NCBI GenBank assembly: GCA_037179515.1
Contig: JAXCGZ010015127.1
Span: forward strand, 102,501-166,500
Length of the DNA stretch: 64,000 nt
Direction of reading: 5' to 3'
DNA from: Halocaridina rubra
Taxonomy: Eukaryota > Arthropoda > Malacostraca > Decapoda > Atyidae
How positions within the stretch are numbered: the first letter of the stretch is position 1; every line of letters starts with the position of its first letter. Shown piece after piece: positions 12,601 through 24,670 of the stretch. Below the pieces are notes generated by a model. That model ran no database searches. It was not told the DNA's origin and saw only the letters and a list, made by a program, of their open reading frames with translations. The position numbers and the translations under genes are program-made.

Positions 12601-14038
12601 CAGTCAACTTCTCAAGGTGGGAGGCGACCTTCTTAAACTTGTTAGTGAGAATCGTGATGGTGTCGATAACAGCATGATGAGACTCGACCAAACTTGCGAG
12701 AGTCCTTTCCATTGTATCTTGCTGGGTGACCATACTGTCAATGCGGTCACCTATGGTATCAAGGCGAGCTGTGAAAGCTGTACAGCGGGACTCCAGGGTA
12801 GCAACAGCCTTACGGAGAGCAATGATGTCAGCAGAGTCAGTAGGACGTAGAGAGGAAGTTGCGGTGATGGGTGGTGGCAGGGGCAGTGGAGCGCGCTCAG
12901 GTGGTGTGGCATGAGACCGTCTAGCACAGCCATGCCAGACGTTGATTCCAGGCATGTTTCACCGAACACACTTCCACTGCGAAGTGTCTGGCAGAGGCTG
13001 AGACGTGGATCCTGAAGCAGTATCACTAGCAGCGGCAGCAGCAGATGAGGCAGGTATACGGTGCTAGCAGGAGCGTGTGTCATGGGCAGCAGCACACCAC
13101 GCACATCTGGCCAGAGCAGAACAATAGCGTGAGATATGGCCAATACCCCAGCATTTAAAGCACCAAGGCTGCTCATCCTTCATCCTGCACAATTCACAGG
13201 AAGGGAAGCAAGGGAGAAAGGAAAACTCAACGACTGGTGGGGTTGGTTCAGGGAGACTCCAGGTAATGACAATACGGTTGATATCCTCCCCGTCCTGAAA
13301 GAACCGTCGAGCAGTGTGCACTCCTGGTAGCTCCTTGGCAAGGGAAGGGTCAAGTGCAATAGGGTAGTGAGTAACGAGCTATGTTGGGAACTTACGGGGC
13401 CGCTCAATTGAGTCCTGAATATCGCAACGTAGAGAAAGAAAATCCCCACTCGTGACCCTGTCAATGATGTCCTTGTGACGCCTCGAGATGTAGACAAAGC
13501 GTGATGTAACCGAAGACATCTTCACCTTAGCCAGCTCCCAATTGAGACAAAAAGTTTTGGTGACATCAGTAAGCCAACGAAGCTTCACTTCACTGGAGGG
13601 GTTTTCTTGGAAGCCCAGCTTGACATGATCTGCCTGGGGAGCAAAGGCTGGGGCAGCAGATGGGAGCGATGAGAGTGCAGCTGACTGGAGTAATGTAGAG
13701 GTAGCTGAAGGAGGCAACAAAGGTACAGCAGGAGGAAGAGGGCAGGGCAAGGAACTGCCAAAGGTTGCATGTGGAACAGCATCCTTGTCTGTCTTGTGAG
13801 TTTTGGCAGCAGGCGACGTTGAGGCACTGCTGGAATCAGACCCATGGTCTATGGGGCGTTTAGAGGAGGCAGAGTTCAGTAGTTGAGGATGAGGGTGAGA
13901 GCACATAACCCCAGCTGGCGGCTGTTGATGTCTACATGGTGGGAGAGGAGGCCAATCCCGCATATCCTGGCCATCCTCGTCACACAGGGCTATGTCGGCC
14001 TCAATATCCGCCACGGAGGATGGTCCAGAATAGTCCAT
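12509..14038 (-). pseudogene. ORF1 of RNase-H LINE 1 (gag-like), three nonsense codons
   Basis: One reading frame holds three open blocks: 14038-13379, 13321-13064 and 12955-12509, separated by stops at 13379 (TAG), 13064 and 12959-12961 (TGA). The N-terminal 220 residues are Pro/Ser/Ala-rich with no named fold. The middle block carries CFKCWGIGHISRYC (CX2CX4HX4C) and CAWCAAAHDTRSC (CX2CX3HX4C). The last block is predicted helical (TLESRCTAFTARLDTIGDR). The end overlaps the start of the endonuclease frame by about 90 bases. The start at 14038 is the first ATG of the open frame. Confidence 0.82.
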
Positions 14039-14363
14039 GATATCAGGTGAGGTAGCAACACTAGCTTAGAGAGACGTCAACGAGAGAGGGAGACAACATA
14101 ACGTCACCCTACGTCGTACTGCGCATGCGCAAGTCCGAGTCCTCCAAACAAATGGGATTTTACCACTGACAGATAGCTTTTTCTCGAAACTACAGACTAA
14201 GTCCAAAAAGACCCCAAAAAGCACTGTTGACACTAAAATGATGTCTGTATCTTACTATGAATCTTGCCACGGTGAGGAATCAAACTGCGTTGTAGAACCC
14301 TCAGGAATCAGCAATAAATGTAGAGCTCACTCAGTCGTCTGTTGTAAATATACCAGTCACCAT

Positions 14364-14367
<4 letters not shown>
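14039..14367 (-). other. 5' untranslated region of RNase-H LINE 1 and flank
   Basis: Non-coding. At 14117-14128 it contains the 12-bp palindrome TGCGCATGCGCA, a perfect match to the NRF1-type consensus YGCGCAYGCGCR. The boundary between the LINE and older flanking sequence is not clear. Confidence 0.55.
14117..14128. promoter_or_regulatory. NRF1-like palindromic site in the LINE 5' region
   Basis: TGCGCATGCGCA stands in otherwise CpG-poor surroundings about 80 bp upstream of the ORF1 start. Function is inferred from the motif alone. Confidence 0.45.
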
Positions 14368-14449
<82 letters not shown>

Positions 14450-14520
14450 TTAATTAACTCTTGTTCATTCAACCAAAACTACATTATTTATTGTAAAAAC
14501 AATGGTTTAATTACAAATTC

Positions 14521-14585
<65 letters not shown>

Positions 14586-14627
14586 CTCCACAATCATCAT
14601 CAAAGGAAAATTATTGTTAATAATAAT

Positions 14628-14720
<93 letters not shown>
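14368..14720. repeat. (GA)n and (TAA)n microsatellites in the right arm
   Basis: (GA)n at about 14368-14446, then (TAA)n at 14521-14584 and 14621-14720. The TAA blocks mirror the ATT blocks of the left arm. Confidence 0.95.
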
Positions 14721-14722
<2 letters not shown>

Positions 14723-15040
14723 GATATAAGGAGAATTTTTGGAATAGACATCATGAAAGTAATGCAGAGGTATATTAAAACCCAGCAGAGAGCTGGATAT
14801 TCATTACACATCTTTTACAATCCCTTCACATCTGACAGGTCATTACACTCTCCATCTCTGTTTCTCTTTACAGCCTGATAAAGGCTGTTTTATTTTATCA
14901 TTTTTGGGCCGTCCTGGTGTCATAATCATCTTTACAAAAAAACAAAACATTTTTTTTTTTAAGGTGTTCCTACTTCGCGGAAATTCACCTATCACGGCCG
15001 GTCCCGGAACTGAACCCCCGCGATAAACGAGGGATTACTG
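14520..15040 (-). repeat. Right inverted arm of the TIR unit
   Basis: The reverse complement follows the left arm from CAGTAATCCCTCG through CAGATGTGAAGGGATT to the TAA/ATT repeat. By eye identity is about 80-85 percent, so the two arms are not a recent perfect palindrome. Confidence 0.7.
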
Positions 15041-15182
<142 letters not shown>

Positions 15183-15576
15183 TGTCGTATGACTTCCGTC
15201 ATGCTGAAGCCAGTCCGCCATGCTGAAGCCAGAATCTGAAACTTGTAACAGATCTTGAGCGGAAACGGTTGGTCGAGGGCACGGATATTTTATTACCATG
15301 TTTGTAGAAAGTGCCAAGGAAATATATGACCGGAACCGTGAGACTTAGGACCTGGCATCGAGAAGGGCAAGAAAGGCCAGGAAGTTAGCCATTTCCTAAA
15401 CCGCAAGAAATATAAGCAAGTGTTTCGTACGCAGGTACATACCCTGCAGAGATGCCCAATAACTCCTCCCCGGAAGTAGGAGGGATTCCACTTTGAACCT
15501 GGCGTGATTAGCTGGACTAGAGATCCCTTGATCTCATTGGAGAATTGGATGTTAAGCCACACCCTGCCCCTGGGGG

Positions 15577-15584
15577 TATTTAAA
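15577..15584 (+). promoter_or_regulatory. TATA-like box in LTR B
   Basis: TATTTAAA within a GC-richer stretch (CCTGGGGG before, GAGCCACCCAGGG after). The same box lies at 22800-22807 in the 3' LTR. The probable transcription start lies about 25-30 bp downstream. Confidence 0.55.
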
Positions 15585-15706
15585 GAGCCACCCAGGGCAG
15601 AGACAGTTAGTTAGAACTTTGCCAGGGGCACGAATAGATCATAGATTGTGATAGTCATAGGGTGGGGGCATTGGGGCATTGAGGCGTCGGATGTGTTGTA
15701 CTCTAG

Positions 15707-15712
15707 AATAAA
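15707..15712 (+). terminator. Polyadenylation signal AATAAA in LTR B
   Basis: AATAAA follows the conserved GGGGCATTGAGGC block shared with LTR A. The equivalent in the 3' LTR is at 22930-22935. Confidence 0.6.
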
Positions 15713-15920
15713 TATAAGTAAAGGAACTACTGCTTGTCCATTCTTACCTTGTACCCATCAGGTACTAATATTTATAACCTAATAAACCACGCTACCATAA
15801 TTATAAATATATATACGTAGGAGGAAAAGCCCTACGTCAGTGGTGTCATTAGATGGGATAAACAAAACCAATACGTCAGTGGTGACGCTCGGTGAGATAA
15901 TAATAAAAGCACTACGACAG

Positions 15921-15939
15921 TGGTGGCAGTGCGGTACGA
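15921..15939 (+). other. Primer-binding site of element B
   Basis: TGGTGGCAGTGCGGTACGA begins one base after the LTR end. It starts with TGG, complementary to a tRNA CCA end. The LTR-A element at 45651 has the same first nine bases, TGGTGGCAG. The tRNA is not identified. Confidence 0.7.
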
Positions 15940-16011
15940 TCATCACGCCTGGAATACATACAAAGAGACTCTCATATCAGAAGAAACCAGTGCAAAGAAA
16001 AGAAAATAAGA

Positions 16012-16632
16012 ATGGCAAAAGCAGAAATCCAACATCTCCCAATTCAAGAAATGAGTGACGAGGCCAAACACCGGAGAATTCTCGAACTGGAGGAGCAAGT
16101 GCGGCGCCTACAAGCACGCGCCGACGCCGCTCCATCGAGAAGGAACTTGGCCGACGCCGACAGTGAAACCGACGCCTCAAACATCGACGAACAGCCGGCC
16201 GCTCCGAACCCCGTGGTGACACAGGGAACGCAGCAGGCCCAGCCCCCACCCTGTGCCCTGGTTGTAAAGACGCCTCGGGTCAAGAATTCACTTTTATACC
16301 TCGACGGCGCAAATGTAAAAGACCGTGAATGTCCGTCCATAATTCCCGCGACCGACTTCCTGAAATACTTGGGTCTGCGGATGAGAAGTGACGAGTGGTC
16401 AAATAGAGAATATTATAAAACTTTGAAGGAACTATTTCTAAGATATTTCTTAGTAAGCCAAAGTGTGACCGGAGCATTGAGTGAAAATGCCCATTACAAG
16501 AGGTGTAAGTTGCCGGATCCGACCAAGAAGACGGCGATTCGTCGATTTTACTCGAAGAAAAGAAGGAGAACCCTCTCCTTCCTTGCCTTCTGCCATGAAG
16601 TTCTCCAGGACCACCTCCTTAAAATAAGCTAA
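16012..16632 (+). CDS. Gag-like protein of element B (206 aa)
   Basis: The only substantial ORF of element B, starting about 90 bases after the LTR end. Residues 18-40 form a likely coiled coil (RRILELEEQVRRLQARAD). An acidic, low-complexity segment follows (DADSETDAS), then a proline-rich linker. Residues 105-185 are compact and basic at the end (FYSKKRRRT). No zinc knuckle, protease or RT is present. The pattern APSRR followed by an Asp/Glu-rich stretch recurs in the decayed ORF of the LTR-A element at 45729-51838, so the N-terminal module is shared between families. The length is short for a full gag, so it may be a truncated capsid protein. Function is inferred from position only. Confidence 0.6.
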   Translation: MAKAEIQHLPIQEMSDEAKHRRILELEEQVRRLQARADAAPSRRNLADADSETDASNIDEQPAAPNPVVTQGTQQAQPPPCALVVKTPRVKNSLLYLDGANVKDRECPSIIPATDFLKYLGLRMRSDEWSNREYYKTLKELFLRYFLVSQSVTGALSENAHYKRCKLPDPTKKTAIRRFYSKKRRRTLSFLAFCHEVLQDHLLKIS

Positions 16633-19033
16633 GTACTTGTGATCTGTATCCAGTGAGTAATGGGACAATTAGTAAAAGAAATTGAGGTCGGTGGACGCCG
16701 CCATTTTATCTTGTAGTTATGCTTTGACTCAGCCAACCCGCTTATAAGGGGTGTGGCGCTTAATAAGTTGATAAAAGTAGAATTTCTGTACCCATTACTA
16801 ACATGGATAATTTGTACTAATAGCTATAAGCAGTAATAAACTCCGTTTTTGTTATAATTTGAGTAATATAAAGAAATTTGCGTTGGAAGTGCGTTCCATT
16901 TATTTGTATTAATGCTTAGATTGAATTTTAAGAACGCGAATGTATCGATTTTTAATTGAAAAAATTTAATGCACGTGAAATCACTGTTACAGTATATTAA
17001 TTTCTTAAGTGTAAGAATTACAGTGAGTAATATACTTGAATCTGCTTTTAAGGTTTTACTTAGAACACGTGTGGTTTTCGAGAAAGGAATGCGGAAGTGA
17101 CCATTCGATCTCCCAACCTCGTTATTATAAATCTGTAGTAATTGTACTGACTTGAATTTTAAAGTACGTGTAAAATCATTGTTATATTAATTTCTTAAAG
17201 CGTAAGAAATCGAGTGTTAAGATCGCGCCTGTTTTCAAGGTTCTTTCTTTTTTTGTTTGTTTTTTTTCTCCGCGGGAGGAATGTTTTAGCGAAAGAAAGA
17301 CATAAAATGACAGATCGTTCTTTTTGTGTTATGATGATGGGAAATTAATCTTACGATACGTGTGTGGCATGTTTTTTCTGAAGAATAAGAAATTTCGTGA
17401 TATTAGTTAGAGATGAGTTTTTTAACTTCACGCTATGCAGGCGAAAGTAAGAGTAAATTAGAGAAACTTGTGCTGTCCTAGAATAGGGAAGGTTTTTCAG
17501 TGTCACCCAAACGTAGCTTCAAGGGAGTAGAATGTTTGTTTGTTCGTTAGAATGGGACCTAGGACTGGTGAGGAAGTCTGTGACCGCACGGCTCAGCCGA
17601 GATTTCACCTTTACTCTTCTTCAGAGAGGCCGGGAAAGGAAAACCAACATGTTGTAAATAAAAGGGAATTTTACAGAAAGGGAATGCAAGTTTGAATGTG
17701 AGCGCATGTGAGCGAATGAGTATAATGAGTGTAATGGGGGTATAATGGGAGGGTTGCTCTAGGGGGTGAAATCGCGAAAAGCACCGTTAGGAAGCATGAT
17801 TGGGGAGTCTGCGAGGATCGTTCCCCTGCTCCGCCAGGTCCTTCTGCATGCCATATCAGAGTGTATTTATGGGAGGTGATGCGCTGTTGCAATATCTAGT
17901 GAGGGATATGGATGAGAAGGTAATTCTCCACCTGCCCAGATATGGTTGAAATGCCGAGTTTGTTTTATTTTTGTTTTGTCCCCTACTCCACCATTGAGAT
18001 TATTATTCGATTTCCGAGAGATTCCAAGATAGATGTTACGTGATAAAGGACGTGAATCTATGAATGATTCTTTATTTTCTTTGCTAGCTGCAGTATATAC
18101 ATTATTTGTCTGAAGAGATATGTTAGATTGATAAAGTAAAACTTTGCGAGTTTTAGCCATGATAATGTTTTATCAAAATTATTTCGGCTTGGTCATAAAG
18201 AAAGAGTGAGAGCTGACACGAAATGACAACAAGAATGTTACACAGCTGTATCCCGTATTTGAGAGAGCAGATATAAGTCAAATTCGAGATAGTAAAAGAA
18301 GATATATATTTTATGTTTGAATTGTTTATGTACAACTCCGTACGAGATTTTGAAGTTTAAGCAAAATGCATTCCTTACTGTTGATAATGAAATATACTTT
18401 TTGTTTTTATTATTGCATACACAGAGATAGACTTTTTATATTCTTAGATACCCGTTTTTGTTATAGTTCTTTTTGTATTGAAGAAATCTTTAAAATCTTA
18501 CTTAAAGGATTCTGAAAAGATTATCTAGAGATTATTTGCTGAGTTTTAAAGTTAAAATTAATGACACTTAAGTCCTTTTTAAGAAGTTGTTAAGAAAAGG
18601 ATATTTGTACTTTTGTTGATAGTAGTAGGGATAGTGTCACATATGATTTTAATCAGAGTGGGTGCGCTTCGACTTAACCCTCTGATTTATAGCATGAAAA
18701 GAGAGAGATTGTCATTATAGACAAGGATGTGTATGCCGTTACAGTAAAGTCCTTATCAAGATTAAACAGAGAGGAATGGATTTATGTTTCGACAGTTCTG
18801 CAGTTGTACACTAAGTTCTTTTTGCTTTTGTTTTGTTAATGAGGAAATAAGAATAGCCTCTGACAATAAACGTAAGATTCTATCGATAGTCATTGCTAAC
18901 GTTTGTTCACGTTCATTTGTTTGTTTATTTTATTATTAGAGATACTCTGCGACAATTTTTTTTATTTTCAGTACAAGTAAAAGACAGAGGCCCATCTCAG
19001 CTGACTTGTGAGTGAAAACCGCAACGTATTTCA

Positions 19034-19099
<66 letters not shown>

Positions 19100-20378
19100 C
19101 CTTTCACTCGACTCTGAAACTGACAGAGGCCTCTCCAGCTGCTAAAACAACGTTGCTGTCTTTGAGTTTTTTTTTGTGTGTTTTTTTTCAGCGAAGCTAG
19201 GCGATAATTGTGCCTACATTTTATTGCAGTCAATAGATTGTTGCATGCTGTTATTGCATAAATACTGATAAGACATCGGTAGTACCGCCATTTGCATAAA
19301 TATTTTTGCCACATGTCGCAACTGTTTAGAGAATAGATAGAACTCCCATTGACAAATTGTGGAGCCAGCAAGTTGCCACTTATGCTATATATATATATAT
19401 ACATTGATTATGACAGCAGGAATTTGAATATTAAAGGAGACTGTGTTAGAATAAGCATCACTATGAAGTATAAGTATAGAACTCTGTTCTTACTTCTGAA
19501 TATCAGTCTCCATTGTATATATATTGATATTTTTGATTTAGTATATTTATTTTTATTGTTTATTATTCTCATTTTTTAGATCATGATTATTAGTAATGTT
19601 ATTATGTTGACTGATATTGTTGCTATCTCTCAATGGCCTGTTGCTAATTATTATTTTTGAAATGAAATCAGCAGTAACTTGATGATTTGTATCTTTTATC
19701 TGAATTCATACTTGATGTTACTGTAGCCACCGCTAATAAGAATGTTTCTTTAGTGGCTTTTCTCAGCATTTAATGATTATTCTTTTTGACATTTATAGTA
19801 GAGTAATGCTAAGTCCTAAGTATCTTGGAATAATAATCTAGTTGTGTAGACACATACCTTCCATTACCACCCTATTCCTAGGCAGCCCCGACCTGCAAGT
19901 TCTAAAAGTCTTTAGATTTTGTCCGTCAGACAAGTCCCTAATGCCCATTGAATAGAGATTGCAATCACTTGCAGTTGCAGGGGAGGCAAAGTATAGCCTC
20001 GATTACCAATGTATGGCCATTGTTGGTACCCTGAAGTCATAGGGAACCTTTCTTACAACTGTAGTAGTGACATAGGTTCAAACTTTCATCCCGCGTTCTA
20101 CTTCGAAGGTACGTGTGAGAGGACCGTACAGGAAGAGTAACGCTGTGACGTTGCAGGTCTCCTGCGTGGTGGTCTTAGTCAAGATCGGCCGAGGGCGGGA
20201 CGAGAAAGCCGGGCTGGAAGGATTCGCGGGATGGGGCCCAGTCCTTGTCCTTTTTGCTCTGCCTAACCGAGTAACGGAGATATGGCAACAAACCTGGGCC
20301 TGCAGCGAGGACGGCGGGGGAGTGAAGGCGAAAGAATCCCCGAGGGAAACCGGGGAATCGCACCTAGCAAGAATTCAT
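16633..20378 (+). other. Non-coding interior of element B
   Basis: AT-rich and without recognisable coding sequence. The first 330 bases (16635-16960) are homologous to 52080-52350 in the LTR-A element (AGTGAGTAATGGGAC, ATGCTTTGACTCAGCCA, TAGAATTTCTGTACCCATTA). A (TC)n tract lies at 19040-19096. The ORF-like stretch at 20115-20525 runs into the minisatellite and is not credible as a gene. Confidence 0.6.
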
Positions 20379-21160
20379 GAGCAAGGGACAGAGAGAACGA
20401 AAGTCGTCCTAGACAGAGAAAGTAAAAGTCGTCCTAGACAGAGAAAACGAAAGTCGTCCTGGACAGAGAAAGTAAAAGTCGTCCTAGACAGAGAAAGTAA
20501 AAGTCGTCCTAGACAGAGAAAGTAAAAGTCGTCCTAGACAGAGAAAGTAAAAGTCGTCCTAGACAGAGAAAGTAAAAGTCGTCCTAGACAGAGAGAACGA
20601 AAGTCGTCCTAGACAGAGAGAACGAAAGTCGTCCTAGACAGAGAAAGTAAAAGTCGTCCTAGACAGAGAAAGTAAAAGTCGTCCTAGACAGAGAAAGTAA
20701 AAGTCGTCCTAGACAGAGAAAGTAAAAGTCGTCCTAGACAGAGAAAGTAAAAGTCGTCCTAGACAGAGAGAACGAAAGTCGTCCTAGACAGAGAAAGTAA
20801 AAGTCGTCCTAGACAGAGAAAGTAAAAGTCGTCCTAGACAGAGAAAACGAAAGTCGTCCTGGACAGAGAAAGTAAAAGTCGTCCTAGACAGAGAGAACGA
20901 AAGTCGTCCTAGACAGAGAAAGTAAAAGTCGTCCTAGACAGAGAAAACGAAAGTCGTCCTGGACAGAGAAAGTAAAAGTCGTCCTAGACAGAGAAAGTAA
21001 AAGTCGTCCTAGACAGAGAAAGTAAAAGTCGTCCTAGACAGAGAGAACGAAAGTCGTCCTAGACAGAGAAAGTAAAAGTCGTCCTAGACAGAGAGAACGA
21101 AAGTCGTCCTAGACAGAGAAAGTAAAAGTCGTCCAAGACAGAGAAAGTAAAAGTCGTCCT
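20379..21160 (+). repeat. 25-bp minisatellite, 31 units in perfect register
   Basis: GTCGTCCT recurs every 25 bases from 20403 to 21153 without a single indel. Three unit types differ in the ten bases before the motif: GAGAAAGTAAAA (K), GAGAGAACGAAA (R) and GAGAAAACGAAA (A). The order is R K A k K K K K R R K K K K K R K K A k R K A k K K R K R K K, where k carries GG instead of AG at its start and always follows A. The second-last unit has one substitution (GTCCAAG). Confidence 0.95.
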
Positions 21161-22396
21161 ATCCATTGGTCTCTGAATAGTAATATAATATGAAAGTTAA
21201 ACATGTTTTGTTCCATGAGTAGTTTTTAAGGCTTAATTTTAAGACAAATCAATGCCCCTAATAATGATAGGAATAGAATTTATGAAGGTAAGGTCTCTTA
21301 TAGAAATTACTGTTGATGTTATAGTCTATTGCATTTTACCTGTTTATACATGCTAATACTCTACTTAATTGTTTGCTAATGTTCTAAATGAGTCATAATC
21401 CTACTGTAATTAACTCAATTTTGTCTTTTAAAGAAACGAGAGAAGTAGATGAATTAATGTTTTGATTTAAACTGACTTGTCGACCTTAATTAATGTTTAA
21501 TATTAGTTTCACACTGGAATTATGTTGTTTAAATATAAGAATATGTTTGTATTTCAGATTTCCAACAAGGACATAGACCCTGCATGCTCTAGTTGTCTGT
21601 AAAGGTACTCTCTATATGTTATGTTTGTGTAATTTGCATAGGAATTCTTAGAAAATAGCTTAAATAATTCGGCCCCATTTCTATTGTAAACTAATGTTAG
21701 CTAGGATATGTCCAAGAGCTCCCGGAAAATTAGCCCATGCTTCGACTGAAATAAGAGAGACAGAGAAAGTAAAAGTCGTCCTATCCATTGGTCTCTGAAT
21801 AGTAATATAATATGAAAGTAAAACATGTTTTGTTCCAGGAGTAGTTTTTAAGGCTTAATTTTAAGACAAATCAATGCCCCTAATAATGATAGGAATAGAA
21901 TTTATGAAGGTAAGGTCTCTTATAGAAATTACTGTTGATGTTATAGTCTATTGCATTTTACCTGTTTATACATGCTAATACTCTACTTAATTGTTTGCTA
22001 ATGTTCTAAATGAGTCATAATCCTACTGTAATTAACTCAATTTTGTCTTTTAAAGAAACGAGAGAAGTAGATGAATTAATGTTTTGATTTAAACTGACTT
22101 GTCGACCTTAATTAATGTTTAATATTAGTTTCACACTGGAATTATGTTGTTTAAATATAAGAATATGTTTGTATTTCAGATTTCCAACAAGGACATAGAC
22201 CCTGCATGCTCTAGTTGTCTGTAAAGGTACTCTCTATATGTTATGTTTGTGTAATTTGCATAGGAATTCTTAGAAAATAGCTTAAATAATTCGGCCCCAT
22301 TTCTATTGTAAACTAATGTTAGCTAGGATATGTCCAAGAGCTCCCGGAAAATTAGCCCATGCTTCGACTGAAATAAGAGATATTTCAGTTTTGGTT
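21153..22396 (+). repeat. Tandem duplication, 622-bp period
   Basis: ATCCATTGGTCTCTGAATAG at 21161 recurs at 21783 and the text stays aligned through GAAATAAGAGA (21756 and 22378). Only two differences were noticed (GAAAGTTAAAC/GAAAGTAAAAC; CCATGAG/CCAGGAG). Each copy begins with a last minisatellite unit, so the duplication post-dates the array. Confidence 0.93.
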
Positions 22397-22404
22397 GGGA
22401 GGGA
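22389..22404 (+). other. Polypurine tract of element B
   Basis: TTTTGGTTGGGAGGGA lies directly before the TG of the 3' LTR, where plus-strand DNA synthesis would be primed. Confidence 0.6.
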
Positions 22405-23218
22405 TGTCGTATGACTTCCGTCATGCTGAAGCCAGTCCGCCATGCTGAAGCCAGAATCTGAAACTTGTAACAGATCTTGAGCGGAAACGGTTGGTCGAGG
22501 GCACGGATATTTTATTACCATGTTTGTAGAAAGTGCCAAGGAAATATATGACCGGAACCGTGAGACTTAGGACCTGGCATCGAGAAGGGCAAGAAAGGCC
22601 AGGAAGTTAGCCATTTCCTAAACCGCAAGAAATATAAGCAAGTGTTTCGTACGCAGGTACATACCCTGCAGAGATGCCCAATAACTCCTCCCCGGAAGTA
22701 GGAGGGATTCCACTTTGAACCTGGCATTGATTAGCTAGGGCTAGATCTCACTGATTTCATTGGAGAATTGGATGTTAAGCCACGCCCTGCCCCTGGGGGT
22801 ATTTAAAGAGCCACCCAGGGCAGAGACAGTTAGTTAGAACTTTGCCAGGGGCACGAATAGATCATAGATTGTGATAGTCATAGGGTGGGGGCATTGGGGC
22901 ATTGAGGCGTCGGATGTGTTGTACTCTAGAATAAATATAAGTAAAGGAACTACTGCTTGTCCATTCTTACCTTGTACCCATCAGGTACTAATATTGATAA
23001 CCTAATAAACCACGCTACCATAATTATAAATATATATACGTAGGAGGAAAAGCCCTACGTCAGTGGTGTCATTAGATGGGATAAACAAAACCAATACGTC
23101 AGTGGTGACGCTCGGTGAGATAATAATAAAAGCAATACGATAATGGTGACAAGCGGTGAGATAACCCAATCATCTTACAAAGTGTGAGTTCAAGTGGAAG
23201 TCCAAAGTTCATACGACA
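22405..23218 (+). repeat. 3' LTR of element B (814 bp)
   Basis: Begins TGTCGTATGAC and ends GTTCATACGACA, followed by ATTT and the rest of LTR A. Near its end, units of about 40 bp repeat TACG(T)CA followed by GTGGTG, resembling the LTR/PBS junction. One differing segment, about 77 bp, is absent from the 5' LTR. Confidence 0.88.
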
Positions 23219-23785
23219 ATTTTACCCGAGAAGTGTAACATGACATTACCCATGTAATGTCATGGGGACTCAAGTGGTGTGATTTGATATTTCCAGTGTG
23301 GTTATCTGAGTAGAGTGTGTGTTTACAGAGAAATGACAAAGATCTATGGTTCAACTGGTAGGCCTCTCACACCTCTGCGTCCCTGATGGATGGAGGTCAG
23401 AAATGTCACACATTTCTGTGTTGTTCTCATGAGAGCCTCCACCAATACATACATGTACACTTGAAAATACACATATAGGCACTCCTTGTACCTAATTGGC
23501 GTTCCTTTAGCCACGCCCCTCAAGCTATAGGTTGTAACCCTTTTTCTCTGGAAGCCTATTGGTGGAGGGGGGCCCAAGCATGCCACTCCCTGCCATATTT
23601 GTGATACAAAAAGAGTCAGAAGCAGTGAGAGAGCAGCAGAGTACTTTGGGCATTTACAACTTTAACATTTTACCTTAAGGGGGTGAGGGGCATTGAGGCA
23701 TAGAATAAGTGTATAACGAAATAAACTAAGTGTTAAGCATTTGGTATATCATCACCTCGCACGCTATCATTTTTGTCTAGTACAA
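23219..23785 (+). repeat. Right part of the LTR A copy split by element B
   Basis: Matches 45080-45640 in order: ACCC(G)AGAAGTGTAACAT, CTCAAGTGGTGTGA, GGAGGTCAGAAATGTCACAC, GGAAGCCTATTGGTGGAGG, GATACAAAAAGAGTCAGAAG, GGGGCATTGAGGCATAG, AATAAACTAAGTGTTAAG. It contains the hairpin CATGACATTAC-CCAT-GTAATGTCATG. The 3' end is lost in a (TA)n tract and no PBS follows, so this is a solo or truncated LTR. Confidence 0.8.
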
Positions 23786-23794
23786 GTATATGAC

Positions 23795-24656
<862 letters not shown>

Positions 24657-24670
24657 AATTAATCAAATTT

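Larger units (their letters stand above)
15183..15919 (+). repeat. 5' LTR of element B (737 bp)
   Basis: Starts TGTCGTATGACTTCC, ends TACGACA. It matches 22405-23218 closely but lacks about 77 bp near the 3' end. It holds a TATA-like TATTTAAA at 15577-15584 and an AATAAA at 15707-15712, about 125 bp apart, as expected for U3/R/U5 signals. Confidence 0.88.
15183..23218 (+). mobile_element. LTR retrotransposon B, non-autonomous (LARD-like)
   Basis: Two LTRs (737 and 814 bp) in direct orientation start TGTCGTATG and the 3' one ends CATACGACA, a perfect 9-bp inverted terminal pair. A PBS follows the 5' LTR and a purine tract precedes the 3' LTR. The 4-bp duplication ATTT flanks the element. Between the LTRs lie one 206-codon gag-like ORF and about 5.8 kb without any protease, RT or integrase motif. 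It must therefore depend on enzymes from another element. An internal minisatellite and a 622-bp tandem duplication account for about 1.9 kb. Confidence 0.85.

Noticed and set aside
17671..18335. Small minus-strand ORFs in element B
   Set aside because: No motif, no neighbour relation, compatible with chance.
20115..20525. 136-codon ORF before the minisatellite
   Set aside because: One third of it is the 25-bp array, no domain is seen and it ends within the array.
20379..21160. CRISPR-like array
   Set aside because: The 25-bp units are contiguous without unique spacers and the context is a eukaryotic LTR element.
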